A stretch of 64,000 nt of DNA from Kamptonema formosum PCC 10802 (lineage in GTDB: Bacteria > Cyanobacteriota > Cyanobacteriia > Cyanobacteriales > Oscillatoriaceae): assembly GCF_000332335.1 (NCBI RefSeq), contig NZ_KB235948.1, forward strand, positions 1,038,497 through 1,102,496. Direction: 5' to 3'. The notes beneath the pieces were generated by a model, which was not told the DNA's origin, did not search any database, and was given only the letters and a program-made list of their open reading frames with translations. Position 1 is the first letter of the stretch, and every line of letters begins with the position of its first letter. Of this stretch, positions 44,852 through 55,131 are shown one piece after another. The translations under genes were made by a program, and so were the position numbers.

Positions 44852-46051
44852 ATGGTTGCGGAGAAAATTCTAATTATTGGCGGCGGGATTGTCGGACTGG
44901 CAACGGCATACAAGCTAGGCAAACAATGCCCCGAGGCGAGAATTACCGTTTTGGAAAAAGAGGGTGAAGTTGGCAAGCACCAGTCTGGGAATAACAGCGG
45001 GGTTCTGCACGCCGGCCTCTATTACAAACCCGGTTCGGCGAAAGCTCGGCTGGCTGTATGTGGCATCCAAGAGATGATAGCCTTTTGTAGGGAAAATGGG
45101 ATTCCCCACGAAATTTGCGGCAAGTTGGTCGTGGCGGCAAGTGAGAGTGAAGTTCCCCGCCTGCAGAATTTGCTGGACAGAGGGCAGAAAAATGGGCTGC
45201 AGGGGTTGAAGCTGTTAAAGCCAGAGGAAATGCGAGAAATTGAGCCGCATGTTGCTGGGGTGGCGGCGGTGAGGGTGCCGCAGGAAGGTATTGTAGATTA
45301 CGGGAAAGTTTGCGAGACGCTACAGGCGAAAATCCAAGAACAGGGCAATGAGGTGGTGACAAAAGCCAAGGTGTGCGGTTTGAAACAAGTCGGGGAAAGG
45401 TGGGTCGCAGAAACAAGCGCGGTGGAGTTTCAGGCGGATTTTTTGGTCAACTGTGCCGGTTTGCACTGCGACAGGGTGAGCGAGTTGGCGGGAGAGAAGC
45501 GGGAAATCCGAATTGTGCCCTTTCGCGGGGAGTATTATAAGATAAAGGCAGACCGGCAGTTTTTGGTGAGGAATTTGATTTACCCGGTTCCAGACCCGCA
45601 ATTCCCTTTCTTGGGAGTTCATTTTACCCGCTTGATTCACGGAGGAGTGGAAGCAGGACCCAATGCTGTGCTGGCTTTCCAGCGGGAGGGCTATCGGAAA
45701 TCTCAGGTGGATGTGAGAGATTTGTATGATGTGCTGTCCTATGCGGGGTTTTGGCAATTAATCGGAAAGCACTGGCAGATGAGTGTGAGTGAGCTGCAAG
45801 GATCGTTTAGCAAAAAGCTGTTTTGCAAATCTTTGCAGAAGTTGGTTCCGGAAATTCGTGAAGAAGATTTAGAGACGGGAGGCGCGGGAGTCCGGGCTCA
45901 GGCTTTATGGCCTAGCGGGGAAATGGTGGAAGACTTTTATTTTATCAGCCGGCGCAACGCACTGCACGTTTTGAACGCCCCCAGTCCAGCGGCAACTGCT
46001 TCCCTGGCAATTGGGAGTGAAGTTGCCAGTCAGATTGGCAAAAATTTATAG
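44852..46051 (+). CDS. lhgO: L-2-hydroxyglutarate oxidase
   Basis: FAD-dependent oxidation of L-2-hydroxyglutarate to 2-oxoglutarate, a metabolite-repair step that returns carbon to the 2-oxoglutarate pool. The 399-residue protein starts with ILIIGGGIVGLATAYKL, then VLEKEGEVGKHQSGNNSGVLHAGLYYKPGSAKARL, the hallmark of this DAO-family branch. Later come FLVNCAGLHCDRVSE, FRGEYYKI and ending HVLNAPSPAATASLAIG. AAGGAA precedes ATG. A single gene. Confidence 0.93.
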   Translation: MVAEKILIIGGGIVGLATAYKLGKQCPEARITVLEKEGEVGKHQSGNNSGVLHAGLYYKPGSAKARLAVCGIQEMIAFCRENGIPHEICGKLVVAASESEVPRLQNLLDRGQKNGLQGLKLLKPEEMREIEPHVAGVAAVRVPQEGIVDYGKVCETLQAKIQEQGNEVVTKAKVCGLKQVGERWVAETSAVEFQADFLVNCAGLHCDRVSELAGEKREIRIVPFRGEYYKIKADRQFLVRNLIYPVPDPQFPFLGVHFTRLIHGGVEAGPNAVLAFQREGYRKSQVDVRDLYDVLSYAGFWQLIGKHWQMSVSELQGSFSKKLFCKSLQKLVPEIREEDLETGGAGVRAQALWPSGEMVEDFYFISRRNALHVLNAPSPAATASLAIGSEVASQIGKNL

Positions 46052-46103
46052 CAGTAGGGAGTGTTACCTCAAGGGAGTTATCTCCTAGAAATTTTCTTCA
46101 GGG

Positions 46104-46260
46104 GCCAGAAACCGGGTTTCTGGAAAAACTTTTGGCTCTCTGCCGAGAGATTGATTGAGAAACCCGGTTTCTTATCCTCCCAGCCACCAGTTAGAAACCG
46201 GGTTTCTGGAAAAACTTTTGGCTCTCTGCCGAGGGATGTATTCAGAAACCCGGTTTCTTC
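46104..46260. repeat. Tandem duplication built on the AGAAACC repeat
   Basis: Two ~69-base copies (46104-46172 and 46190-46260) of AGAAACCGGGTTTCTGG, AAAAACTTTTGGCTCTCTGC and a terminal AGAAACCCGGTTTCTT. The second copy runs into the 3' end of the cyclase gene and encodes its last residues and stop. Confidence 0.85.
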
Positions 46261-49238
46261 GCACCGGAAAGCAAACCGAGGAGCCAGTAGGTTTCCATTT
46301 CTCCCTTCCCCTTGACTTGAATCGCTCCCCGCTTTTCAAATCGGTATTTATCCTTCAGGCGATCGCAGGTAGCCGCTGTTACCTGAATCCTTCCCGGCTC
46401 ACCGGAAGATTCCATGCGCGAGGCAACATTGACCGCATCTCCCCACAAATCATAAATAAATTTTTTCGTGCCAATCACTCCAGCGACAACAGCGCCTGTA
46501 TTCATCCCTGTGCGGATTTGAAGGTTCTCGCCCAGTTTAGATCGGAAACCGTGGAGTTTGGCTTGCATGGCCAGCGCCATCTCCGCGATCGCCTCCGCAT
46601 GGTCAGCTCGCGGCACCGGCAAGCCGGCGGCCACCATATAGGCATCGCCAATCGTTTTAATTTTTTCCAATCTAAACTGTTCTGCAAGGTCGTCAAAACT
46701 GGAAAAAATTTCATTGAGTAAGCTGACCAGATCGATGGGTTTCAAGCGAGCCGAAAGGGGCGTAAATCCCACAATATCGGCAAACAGAATCGTCACCTCA
46801 TTGAAATGTTCGGCGATCGATCCTTGGTTTTCTTTGAGCTGGCGGGCGATCGGCTCTGGCAAAATATTGAGCAATAACTGTTCCGACTTCTCTCGCTCTA
46901 AACGCAGCGCTTCCTCGGCTTGTACGCGGTTCGTGATGTCCCGCGCAACGAGAATCGCCGTTTCCTCAGTCAGGGGAGAAATCGTCTCGGCAAACCAAAT
47001 ATCTTTGCCGGCAATGGGCAAGCAATATTCAATCTCGACGGGTTTCTGGCCAGATACCGCCTTGAGGATGCCCTTGAGAATCAACTCGGCTTGCGCCGGC
47101 GGCAGAGTTTCGTGGACTTTTCTGCCAATCATTTCGGATGCCGGTTTGTATAAATTCGCCGTATTGGTTGGCATGACATTCAGGCACCGTCCAGAAACAT
47201 CCCGAACAACCAGCACATCCGTCATCGCCGCAAAGAGTGCCTTCATTTCAGCTTGCACTTTCTTCTGCTGCAGCACAGTTCCCGACTGAGCCGCCACAAC
47301 ACTGACTAACTCGGTCAACCACTTGTCCTCTGAGCGGGTTGAGTGCGTGAAGAACACCAGTACCGCCAAAACAGGAGATTGGGAACTGAGCAAATAACTG
47401 CGGCGCTCCTCTGTCTGCTGCTCCCAGTTTCCTAGAGAGACGACCGGCACGCCAAATCCTGCTTTTAAGCCGCACTGCGCAGCCAGTTCCAGTCTCAGGA
47501 GGGGATCTTCCATCTCGCCGAGATCGGCAAACCACTGGGACTGTCGGGCTGACCAGACAAGTCCTGGGATTTCTTCACCGGCAAGGAAGGTAAGAGCTTC
47601 GCTATATTCTCGAAACCGCTCAATTTCAGCCCCGACAGTTGGGTCAGTTCCCTGGCGCTGGCAGTACCAACTTTTGCTGCAGATTAGGGCTGACCCATCG
47701 GTGGTGGGAATCCAGGCTTCGCCATAAATCCAACCGGCTGTTTCGCACACTTGCTGCAAGGCCACCTCTATAGCGGTATCGAAATCTGGCCCAGCACTAA
47801 TGGCTTGACCGATCGTCAGCAAAAGCTGGACTTCTTCTTCCGCTTGTTTGCGATCTGTGATATCCGTAATCAACCCTTCCAGGTAGAGCAATTCCCCATT
47901 CGGGTCAAAAATTCCCTGACCTTGCTCCCACACCCACTTCAACTGTCCTGTCGCTGTAGAAATTCGGTAGCTGCACTGAAAGGAACGCCGGTTTTCCAGA
48001 GCGGATCGCACCTCATTCCAGACGGGGGCTCGGTCTTCAGGGTGAATCAGCTGATTGTACGTGACGGTTTTTTGCGAAGTAAATGCCTCGACGGGATACC
48101 CCGTCAGTTCAGAGCAGCCTTCGCTCACAAACAGCATCGTCCACTCTCGGTCATTCAGACAGCGGTAAGCGATCCCCGGTATGTGGCTCATCAGGTTCAA
48201 AAGGGTGCGCTGGCTCTCGGCTAGGGCTAGCTCGGCCTGTTTGCGATCTCGCGCTTCAATCGCCAAAGACACTAAATCGGCTAGGGAACGCGCAAAGTTC
48301 ACGTCTTCCAACGTCCACTGACGAGCCGGCCCCATGTGCTCCAGGCATATCACCCCCGCCGTCGATCCCTTTATTATAATCGGAATATCCAGCATCGAAT
48401 TGATGCCTAACGGCGTCAAATATAACTTGAAAAATTCTCTTGTTCTCTGATCGCTGTGAGCGTCATCTGCAGCAATCGGTTCCTCCTGCTGCAGCGCTAT
48501 AAAATAGGAGGGAAAATCTGCCACTGCCAGTTCAATGCCTTCGCTATGCAGGTGGCGACTCTTTTCAAATAAGTCGAGGCACTGAATTTTTATCTTGGCG
48601 CTATCGTACAGCCACACGCTAGCGCGCTCCACCTCAATATTCTGAACCCCTGCCTCAGTAATTTCTTTTAAAGAAGCTTTTAAATCTCCCTGATGCAGGG
48701 CAGGACTTTTGGCTAATTGCGTCAAAATCCGGTTGTGGTTGCGCAACTTGACAGCCCGCTCCCGCTCCGCCTCTTCAGCTTGCTGGCGCGCTTTTATTTC
48801 CTGTTCGAGCTGTGCTGTTCGCTCCTGTAGTGATAACCGCTGGCGCGAGATCGTCAGTTGATTTTCCACGCGGGCGATCACCTCTTCAGCCTGAAACGGT
48901 TTGGTGATATAATCTGCGCCCCCGGCAGCAAAGGCTCTCACCTTGTCCCACGCCTCATCCAGAGCGCTGATAAAAATCACCGGCACCTCACGAGTTCGTT
49001 CCGAAGCCTTCAGTTCCTTGCAAACTTCATAACCGTCCATCTCCGGCATGTTAATATCGAGCAATATCAGATCGGGCTGCCATCTCTGCGCTGCCTTTAA
49101 TGCCATCTGACCTGAGATAGCCTTGCTAACTCTGTAGCCCCGCTCGGCCAGGATTGATGATAAAAGGCGAAGGTTGTCCGCGATATCGTCAACGGCTAAA
49201 ATATTTTCTTTTCCGGTCTGAGTCTGTTCGCTAGACAT
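46242..49238 (-). CDS. Response-regulator/GAF/PAS adenylate cyclase (class III)
   Basis: A soluble 998-residue multidomain cyclase. Order: receiver (1-125, ILAVDDIAD, LILLDINMPEMDGYEV with phospho-Asp, KPF); coiled coil; GAF (~175-325); PAS-PAC (~340-460, ending ITDITDRKQ); GAF (~465-660); PAS (~665-775); and class III cyclase (~790-975). The metal site is in FADIVGFTPLS. Purine-specifying residues are Lys in EKIKTIGDAYM (~861) and Asp in IYDLWGDAVN (~930), with transition-state Asn937/Arg941, so ATP is the predicted substrate. The final residues AKKPGF and the stop come from a hairpin repeat. No partner kinase is adjacent. Confidence 0.92.
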   Translation of the reverse strand: MSSEQTQTGKENILAVDDIADNLRLLSSILAERGYRVSKAISGQMALKAAQRWQPDLILLDINMPEMDGYEVCKELKASERTREVPVIFISALDEAWDKVRAFAAGGADYITKPFQAEEVIARVENQLTISRQRLSLQERTAQLEQEIKARQQAEEAERERAVKLRNHNRILTQLAKSPALHQGDLKASLKEITEAGVQNIEVERASVWLYDSAKIKIQCLDLFEKSRHLHSEGIELAVADFPSYFIALQQEEPIAADDAHSDQRTREFFKLYLTPLGINSMLDIPIIIKGSTAGVICLEHMGPARQWTLEDVNFARSLADLVSLAIEARDRKQAELALAESQRTLLNLMSHIPGIAYRCLNDREWTMLFVSEGCSELTGYPVEAFTSQKTVTYNQLIHPEDRAPVWNEVRSALENRRSFQCSYRISTATGQLKWVWEQGQGIFDPNGELLYLEGLITDITDRKQAEEEVQLLLTIGQAISAGPDFDTAIEVALQQVCETAGWIYGEAWIPTTDGSALICSKSWYCQRQGTDPTVGAEIERFREYSEALTFLAGEEIPGLVWSARQSQWFADLGEMEDPLLRLELAAQCGLKAGFGVPVVSLGNWEQQTEERRSYLLSSQSPVLAVLVFFTHSTRSEDKWLTELVSVVAAQSGTVLQQKKVQAEMKALFAAMTDVLVVRDVSGRCLNVMPTNTANLYKPASEMIGRKVHETLPPAQAELILKGILKAVSGQKPVEIEYCLPIAGKDIWFAETISPLTEETAILVARDITNRVQAEEALRLEREKSEQLLLNILPEPIARQLKENQGSIAEHFNEVTILFADIVGFTPLSARLKPIDLVSLLNEIFSSFDDLAEQFRLEKIKTIGDAYMVAAGLPVPRADHAEAIAEMALAMQAKLHGFRSKLGENLQIRTGMNTGAVVAGVIGTKKFIYDLWGDAVNVASRMESSGEPGRIQVTAATCDRLKDKYRFEKRGAIQVKGKGEMETYWLLGLLSGAKKPGF

Positions 49239-50150
49239 TTTTTCTTCAGTCCAATATTGCTTCGATATGGATATCCTTCAGCGCAGCAAATATGCCCGGA
49301 TAGATGTCACTTCTACTCGCAAATGGGAGCGGTTTCCGGAGCGGGAGCGAATGCGGGAGCGCAGTTTCTGTCACTTCCCGCCTCGCTGGACAGCCTGACC
49401 CCCCCGGTAACTTATCACCCCAGAGGACTGGGCGCAATGTCTGGCCCACAGTCTCGCTCGCGCAGTCAGGTCCCTAGCTGCCTCCGCCGGCACACACTTG
49501 GGGGAGTGAACCCACATCGGGCAATTTGCTCCAGTGGGACTTTTTCACCGGCCTGTGCCGGATCAGATCCGCCCGAATTGTGGCCCTCTTCCATCTGCTT
49601 TGAGGGCTTTGGGGAGGGGTTAGATAACCGCGCTCGCCGGCGCTGCTGTGGGATCATTCCCTGAGTTTCGCTTGGGGGACAAGTTTGCTGTCCTGTGTGG
49701 AGTGGCGTCAGGAATATGTTATCGCGACCGATTGCCGGTCAGCTCGCTTAAGCGGTTCGGCTCCCTCAATCAACACCCCGAAAACCCTTTCCTGTTCATA
49801 TCCCCTATCTTACGTGACTGCCGCACCGGCATTCGTTCCCTGCCCCCAATCGTGCGCCGGCGCTTTTGGGCTGTCCGGGCCAGCTCTGTGAGGCCCAGTC
49901 CCTGTTGGTCCAAGGGCCGGCCTCTGGGTGCTGACGCCCTGCCATCATCTCCGGCTGCGCCGATTTTGTATGTATAGCCCTTTGGGAGCAGGTTCTAGAC
50001 AGATATTTATCGCATAATTAAGGGCTGTAATAAACCCGCCCCCGCCCGCAAAACTAGCCGATCGGCGACAGCGTAAAGCACCGCCCCAAAGTCTCAGAAC
50101 AGCGATGCAACCAAACATTATAGCATTTTATGCAGCCCCCGGCAGCCCAA
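49239..50150. other. Intergenic region, no gene recognised
   Basis: About 910 bases with several open frames of non-protein-like, Ser/Pro/Arg-rich composition on both strands. No member of the main repeat families was seen. Confidence 0.5.
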
Positions 50151-50981
50151 TCAATCGAGCCGGTCAATCCTCCCCAAATTTTCTGGCCTTTCCAATAAAT
50201 ACTGCTGGATGTAAGCTCCTTCACTGTGATAGGTTATACTGCCGGCAGCCAGACATTCCTTGAAGTCTGGATTGAGGAAAAACCAGTTTCCCACATCAGT
50301 GAAGTCGGGAAATCGAAAAACATCTCTCTGAAAACAAGTTATAATATCCCTGGGGTGGGATAAATCCCTCACCTCCACCACAATAGCCCTCAGCTTAACA
50401 ACCTCTTCGACCGGCAGAGGAGATCCCATCACCACCAGGGGAAATCGTTTGAAATTCAATGTGTTTAAGCTCTCCAAATCTTTAATCGCCTCAGCAGCAA
50501 TTAACGCCCCCTCACTGTGCGCTATAATTTTAATAGGCTTCCCCGCCCGTAACGAAGGGAGCAGCGCCTCTTTCATGCCGGTGATGATGGGCTCATTGCC
50601 CCGCCCAGTCCAAAAATTGTTGGTTCGATTTAAGCCGGCTTTCGCGCAATCCCAAAATTTGCTACAGGGGGAAGAATTATCCCTGCAGGAGGAACCATTA
50701 TAAACTAAAGTTATCGGGTGCTGGGTTTGCTCTGCCAGCCTGCTAGCCAGTCTTAGATTGCTGGCATCTCTCACCACACCAAGAACAAAGAAGATTTCTC
50801 CTGCTGTCTGCGCAGCACCGGCATAGGGAACATATACGATAGTCCCATCCTTGGGAAAAGCCACATGAGACAGCACCCTGGGGAAAACCGCAACCGCCGT
50901 GCCGGTGACTAGAAGAGAGCCGGTCACGAGTTTTTTCAAGCCCTGCCAAAATTTACCTTTTGTTATCTGACTGACAGGCAT
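50151..50981 (-). CDS. Putative alpha/beta-hydrolase-like exported protein
   Basis: A 276-residue protein with an N-terminal hydrophobic segment (LKKLVTGSLLVTGTAVAVFP), a signal peptide or anchor. The domain that follows has IVYVPYAGAAQTAGE, THPITLVYNGSS-like strand-loop, and IKIIAHSEGALIAAEAI, where Ser156 in HSEG sits as the nucleophile elbow of an alpha/beta hydrolase. Cys pairs (SSCRDNSSPCSKFWDC) suggest an extracytoplasmic location. A lipase/esterase role is plausible but unproven. ATG 50981 has GGAG 11 bases upstream. Confidence 0.6.
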   Translation of the reverse strand: MPVSQITKGKFWQGLKKLVTGSLLVTGTAVAVFPRVLSHVAFPKDGTIVYVPYAGAAQTAGEIFFVLGVVRDASNLRLASRLAEQTQHPITLVYNGSSCRDNSSPCSKFWDCAKAGLNRTNNFWTGRGNEPIITGMKEALLPSLRAGKPIKIIAHSEGALIAAEAIKDLESLNTLNFKRFPLVVMGSPLPVEEVVKLRAIVVEVRDLSHPRDIITCFQRDVFRFPDFTDVGNWFFLNPDFKECLAAGSITYHSEGAYIQQYLLERPENLGRIDRLD

Positions 50982-51112
50982 TGCAATCAATCTCCAAGGA
51001 CGCTCGCAATCACAGCCTTATCTTACCTTATCTTATCTGCCGGCACAGATTCCCCTGCTCCCACATTACACCAAATTCACTCAAACATCCACCCCTTCCA
51101 GGTTAATTTTAG

Positions 51113-51218
51113 TATAGCAGTAGCCATTTAGGTTAGGACGTAGGACAGGCGTCTCGCCTGTCCCTGTCCCTAATAGCAAGTCAGATGCCTTGTCCTAAAC
51201 TGACTGTCTATTACTATA
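51113..51218. mobile_element. MITE-like element D, copy 2
   Basis: 106 bases from TATAGCAGTAGCC...GGTTAGGAC to GTCCTAAACTGACTGTC...ACTATA, with core GACAGGCGTCTCGCCTGTC. The shortest of the four copies. Confidence 0.8.
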
Positions 51219-51287
51219 ACGAGAAACGTGACGGAGCGCCTCACTGTGGCGCTCCGGGGCGGAACGTGAGGCAGAGCCTCACTTAGG

Positions 51288-51312
51288 CGTTCCCAGGCTC
51301 CGCCTGGGAACG
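51288..51312. repeat. Palindromic repeat E
   Basis: CGTTCCCAGGC, three bases, GCCTGGGAACG. Lies 72 bases beyond the stop of the large PhK-like gene. Confidence 0.75.
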
Positions 51313-51384
51313 AGAAAATTCCCAAATTCTCCCCCTCCCCGCTTGCGGGGAGGGAGTTGGGGGGGTGAGTTTTAACCCCACCGG

Positions 51385-54300
51385 CTATCCAAACCGCGTC
51401 AAAAACCGGAAAGCCTTCACAATATAACTCGCGCAGACATAAGGAGACGTCTCGTAAAACGCACGCCAAGCCGCCGCCTTATCCTCATCATACCGGCTCC
51501 CCTTTTCCGGGAAGCGTTCCAGCCACGCCAGCCGCACCGCATGCCCAATCAAAACATCCAGCACAATATACTCCTCAACGCGCCAATTCGGGTTGCGCTC
51601 AGCAATCGCCGCCAATTCCTCCAGCGCCTCAATATTCAGCTGCCGGTACTGAGGAGCCTGAATCTTATTCAGCAAATGCTCCACATGCAGGGCAAAATTC
51701 TTCTCCCCCGGCGTCATCTCCGACAGCATCACATCGCTATCCAGCCGGTTGCGGCGCTCTAACTTATCCCCAATCACCAACCCCTTGCAGTGCTTCATTA
51801 ACCTCCAAACCCGCTCGAAAAAGTCTTCCCGAACCCACCCCCGCGCACCATACAGCTGGCGCTTCCGCAACCAGCCCTCCACCGGCACCTCCGCCGACTC
51901 TCCCGCCACCGGCACCACCCATTCAATCTCCTGCTCCTGCTGCTTGACGTGCAGGGATTCTTGCTGGCGCAGCACTTGATTCATCCCCTCATACCCAGCC
52001 AAAACCCGCCGCAGCCGCGTCTTCACCTCAAACGGACTCAATTGCATCAGCCGCTCATAAGCCTCATCCTGCGTGACGCCCGACTCATAAGCCAACTCGC
52101 TCGTTAATAGCAGGATAAAATACCCCACCCGCAATGTTAGCAGTCCGTCAAACAGCTCCGGTTCCGACTTGATCAGCAGTCCCAAATAAATGAGAATTTC
52201 TTGGCTGAGCACGCGCTCGCGAATGTCCTCCCGGCAGAAATGGCCGATCTTCCCCACAATATCCGCGTGCGGCATCGGGCGCGAAATCAGCGCCGCCTCA
52301 CTGTACGCCTTCCCCACCGCAATCTGTTTTTGCCGCACCAGAATATCCGTCACCGCATCCGACAAACTAATATCCACCTTATTCAGCAAACCGGCAGCGT
52401 GACGCACCACCGCCCAGCAGATTTTCGATTGCTCACCCTTCCCCGCTTTAAAATACACCTCATTCAGCAAATCCGCCACCGTCACCGGCTCTCCCGGTCC
52501 CCCCAAGCCGGTGTCAAAATCCAGCCCCTTCAGGCGAGTCAGCGCGTGCAGCAACTCCACTTGCTCGTAGAGATTCGCAGAGTTGCGCAAACTGGTGAGC
52601 AGCAGCTTCAAGTTCGTTTCGCACTCCACCGTAAATTCTTGCGTGTGGCTCAATGGCCAAGTTTTATGAGGATTGTAACCCAAGTAAAAACACCGAATCC
52701 CCGCATCTTTCACCGGCGACTGCGCGAACTCAAAATCGTGCAGGAAATCAATCCTCTCAGTGCCGGCAGTCCGCACCAGCTGGTTCAGATTCCCCAGCTT
52801 CACCGGCACCCCACTGCACTCGCCCGTTTTCAACTCCTGCATCAAATCCAGCAACGCCTCAGCCCCAGAGTCCAGCATCGCCTCAGTGAGCAAAAGCGTC
52901 ACCGTCGGGCGACCGATCTGGCACCAGTGGCGGTGAATGTAAGCCACTTCCCGTTTAATCTGCGCCACCAGAAAGTGGTAGTCTAGCGTTAGGTAAAACT
53001 GCTGCAAATCCAAAAAAGCCGGCAGGAAAACAACCGTCTCCCCCCGAATCTGAAACACCCGCGAAGTCGTGAGACTGCGCAACCGGCGCACCGGCCTGCC
53101 GGTGAGCCCCAATTTATCATTGCGCCCAATTTGCGTGTACGCTGTAGAGAGCTCTGTCGCCTGGCGCACCTGCACCGGCTCCAGCTGCTTCGGCGTCTGC
53201 GCCGCAATCCCCTGCGCCGCCAATTCCTCTCGCACACCCTCATTTTCCGCCAGCAGCGCGATTTGCACCACCGGCATTAAATTCCGCCTCACGCACAGGT
53301 GGCGTCCCAAGGGATCGATATCCCCAACGGCAATTAACCCCTCATCCAGCATCTGCCCGAGCAAATACAAACTCTGCGCCCACACTAGCGGGATATTTTC
53401 GTTCGGGAGGCGCTTCTGGCTGTGGGGATTTAATTGCTCGGCTCTCACGCTTTCCGCCGGCACGCAATACAGCTCTGGCAGCAATTGCAACCCATCCCGC
53501 TCAACCAGCAACGACTCCAGCCGCTCCTGATAGTATTGCACTTGCTGCCGGTCGCCCCGAAACAAGCCATCCAAAACTAAATAGGTGAAAAACAGCGGCC
53601 ACTCGCACTCAATATTCTCAAACTGTTTCAGCTCCCACGGTTCGTAGTGCAGCCGGTGAGTGTCTTCCAAAACCGTTTGGTGCCCGTCCCGCATAAAGCG
53701 CTTGCAGCCGTAGCGCCCCTGCAACTTATTAATAATATCTCCGCGAGTGCGCTCCACCAGCTCTGCGCTCTCCACCGCAAAGGCTGGGTAGCCAATAACG
53801 CTCAGCAGCGCCGCATCAATTTCTTTTGACACCGATTCCCTCGGCAACAGGGACTCCAAAGTCATGCGGGCGCGGGCAATTTCGTCGGGCAGGACGTGGA
53901 TGACAGAGCTTTGGGAGCCGCGCGCCCCGAACAAGTTCAAGCCGCTCATCGCTTCCAAGGCGGCTTTTGCCATGCCTATCGAGCTGGCGTTTAATTCTGG
54001 ATTGCCTTTATTAATTTTGTTGCCGCGCTCCCAGATTCCGTAATCAGGCGTGCGGTAGGCGCGCCCGATGTAATAGACTAAGTTTTGAATGAAATTGACT
54101 TCATCTGTTGTGTAAATAATGTGCAAACCAGATGCCGTCATCTCCGCCAGCATCAGGAGAAACAGGGACGTGGCATCGACTTGCAAATGCCCCCACTGCT
54201 CGTCCCCCACCACCACGTCGCCGGTGCCGGTGCTGTATTTGGCGTGCAGGCAGTCTAGAAGGGACTGGGTTTGTTTGAAGCGCTCCACTTTGTCCGCTTG

Positions 54301-54594
54301 GCGCATCATGCAGAACAGCAACCCCCGCATCAGCTTGACGACGCTGTGCTCTAGCTCAAATGTGCGGCCCTGCAAATCGTCGATTTTGCGGTAAGCTAGG
54401 GCTAACCCCCAAGTGGCCAGTGTGCTGTACACGTTGTCCCGCACCCAGGCGTCGGTGTAGTCGCCGTGGGCGTTTATCGCCGTGGATGCCGGCAGCAAGC
54501 CGGTAATCGGGTTTTGCCGCTTCAGAATCACCCCTGATATCTGGCGGTAGTAATCCTCCAAACGGGCTTGCAGTTGGGCGGGTGGTTTCGACAT
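51385..54594 (-). CDS. GH15-like protein related to phosphorylase kinase alpha/beta subunit
   Basis: A 1069-residue soluble protein. The N-terminal ~400 residues form a GH15/(alpha/alpha)6-barrel-like domain (INAHGDYTDAWVRDNVYSTLATWGLALAY, GDEQWGHLQVDATSLFLLML, CEWPLFFTYLVLDGLFRG). The rest is related to the regulatory alpha/beta subunits of animal phosphorylase b kinase. Cyanobacteria carry such proteins without a gamma kinase subunit. Whether it hydrolyses glucan or only binds it is unknown; a role in glycogen metabolism is inferred. No glycogen genes are adjacent. ATG 54594 fits MSKPPAQLQARLEDYY. The opposite strand has long open frames that are shadows. Confidence 0.85.
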   Translation of the reverse strand: MSKPPAQLQARLEDYYRQISGVILKRQNPITGLLPASTAINAHGDYTDAWVRDNVYSTLATWGLALAYRKIDDLQGRTFELEHSVVKLMRGLLFCMMRQADKVERFKQTQSLLDCLHAKYSTGTGDVVVGDEQWGHLQVDATSLFLLMLAEMTASGLHIIYTTDEVNFIQNLVYYIGRAYRTPDYGIWERGNKINKGNPELNASSIGMAKAALEAMSGLNLFGARGSQSSVIHVLPDEIARARMTLESLLPRESVSKEIDAALLSVIGYPAFAVESAELVERTRGDIINKLQGRYGCKRFMRDGHQTVLEDTHRLHYEPWELKQFENIECEWPLFFTYLVLDGLFRGDRQQVQYYQERLESLLVERDGLQLLPELYCVPAESVRAEQLNPHSQKRLPNENIPLVWAQSLYLLGQMLDEGLIAVGDIDPLGRHLCVRRNLMPVVQIALLAENEGVREELAAQGIAAQTPKQLEPVQVRQATELSTAYTQIGRNDKLGLTGRPVRRLRSLTTSRVFQIRGETVVFLPAFLDLQQFYLTLDYHFLVAQIKREVAYIHRHWCQIGRPTVTLLLTEAMLDSGAEALLDLMQELKTGECSGVPVKLGNLNQLVRTAGTERIDFLHDFEFAQSPVKDAGIRCFYLGYNPHKTWPLSHTQEFTVECETNLKLLLTSLRNSANLYEQVELLHALTRLKGLDFDTGLGGPGEPVTVADLLNEVYFKAGKGEQSKICWAVVRHAAGLLNKVDISLSDAVTDILVRQKQIAVGKAYSEAALISRPMPHADIVGKIGHFCREDIRERVLSQEILIYLGLLIKSEPELFDGLLTLRVGYFILLLTSELAYESGVTQDEAYERLMQLSPFEVKTRLRRVLAGYEGMNQVLRQQESLHVKQQEQEIEWVVPVAGESAEVPVEGWLRKRQLYGARGWVREDFFERVWRLMKHCKGLVIGDKLERRNRLDSDVMLSEMTPGEKNFALHVEHLLNKIQAPQYRQLNIEALEELAAIAERNPNWRVEEYIVLDVLIGHAVRLAWLERFPEKGSRYDEDKAAAWRAFYETSPYVCASYIVKAFRFLTRFG

Positions 54595-55131
54595 GTCTTT
54601 TACCGATTATTTCCGGAATCTAAGTGAGCTGTGATGTAGTCTTCCTCCAGCCTGACGGAAGGCCAGCGCAGAATATGCCCCCGGGCTGAAGTCTTGCAGC
54701 TAGTGAGTCTGTCCCGCTGTAAATCAAACCTAATTCAAGGCCAGCCGGCGGCCAATCCGTCTCCCGAAAGCGCCTTTACCAAATTTTCACAAAAAACCTG
54801 GCAGCTTTATGCTGGCCTTAAATCGAACTCGGCAGAAATACAAGTAATATTAAGATTAGGTTAACTGTAGAAATTCGTCAAGTTTTTTAGGATGTGCGTT
54901 CCAGATACGGAGGTGCTAACCTGTCAGCTCTTTACAGTCAGAAAACTTTTCCTCTCTGTCAGCAGGTCTGGCCTCGTGACGGGCGGGTCGCAGACCGGGG
55001 CACCGGCAGAAACCAAATCGTCAGTGGCTAAACCCCGGAAATAGCGAATTACTAATAAGCAATTAGAGATACAGGGCGGAAGCAAATGGACAGGGGACAG
55101 ACCGGTTGCTGGAAAGCGCTCCTTCGGGATA
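54595..55131. other. Intergenic region, nothing recognised
   Basis: 537 bases between divergent genes; AT-rich around 54780-54880, where promoters are likely. No repeat or gene recognised. Confidence 0.4.
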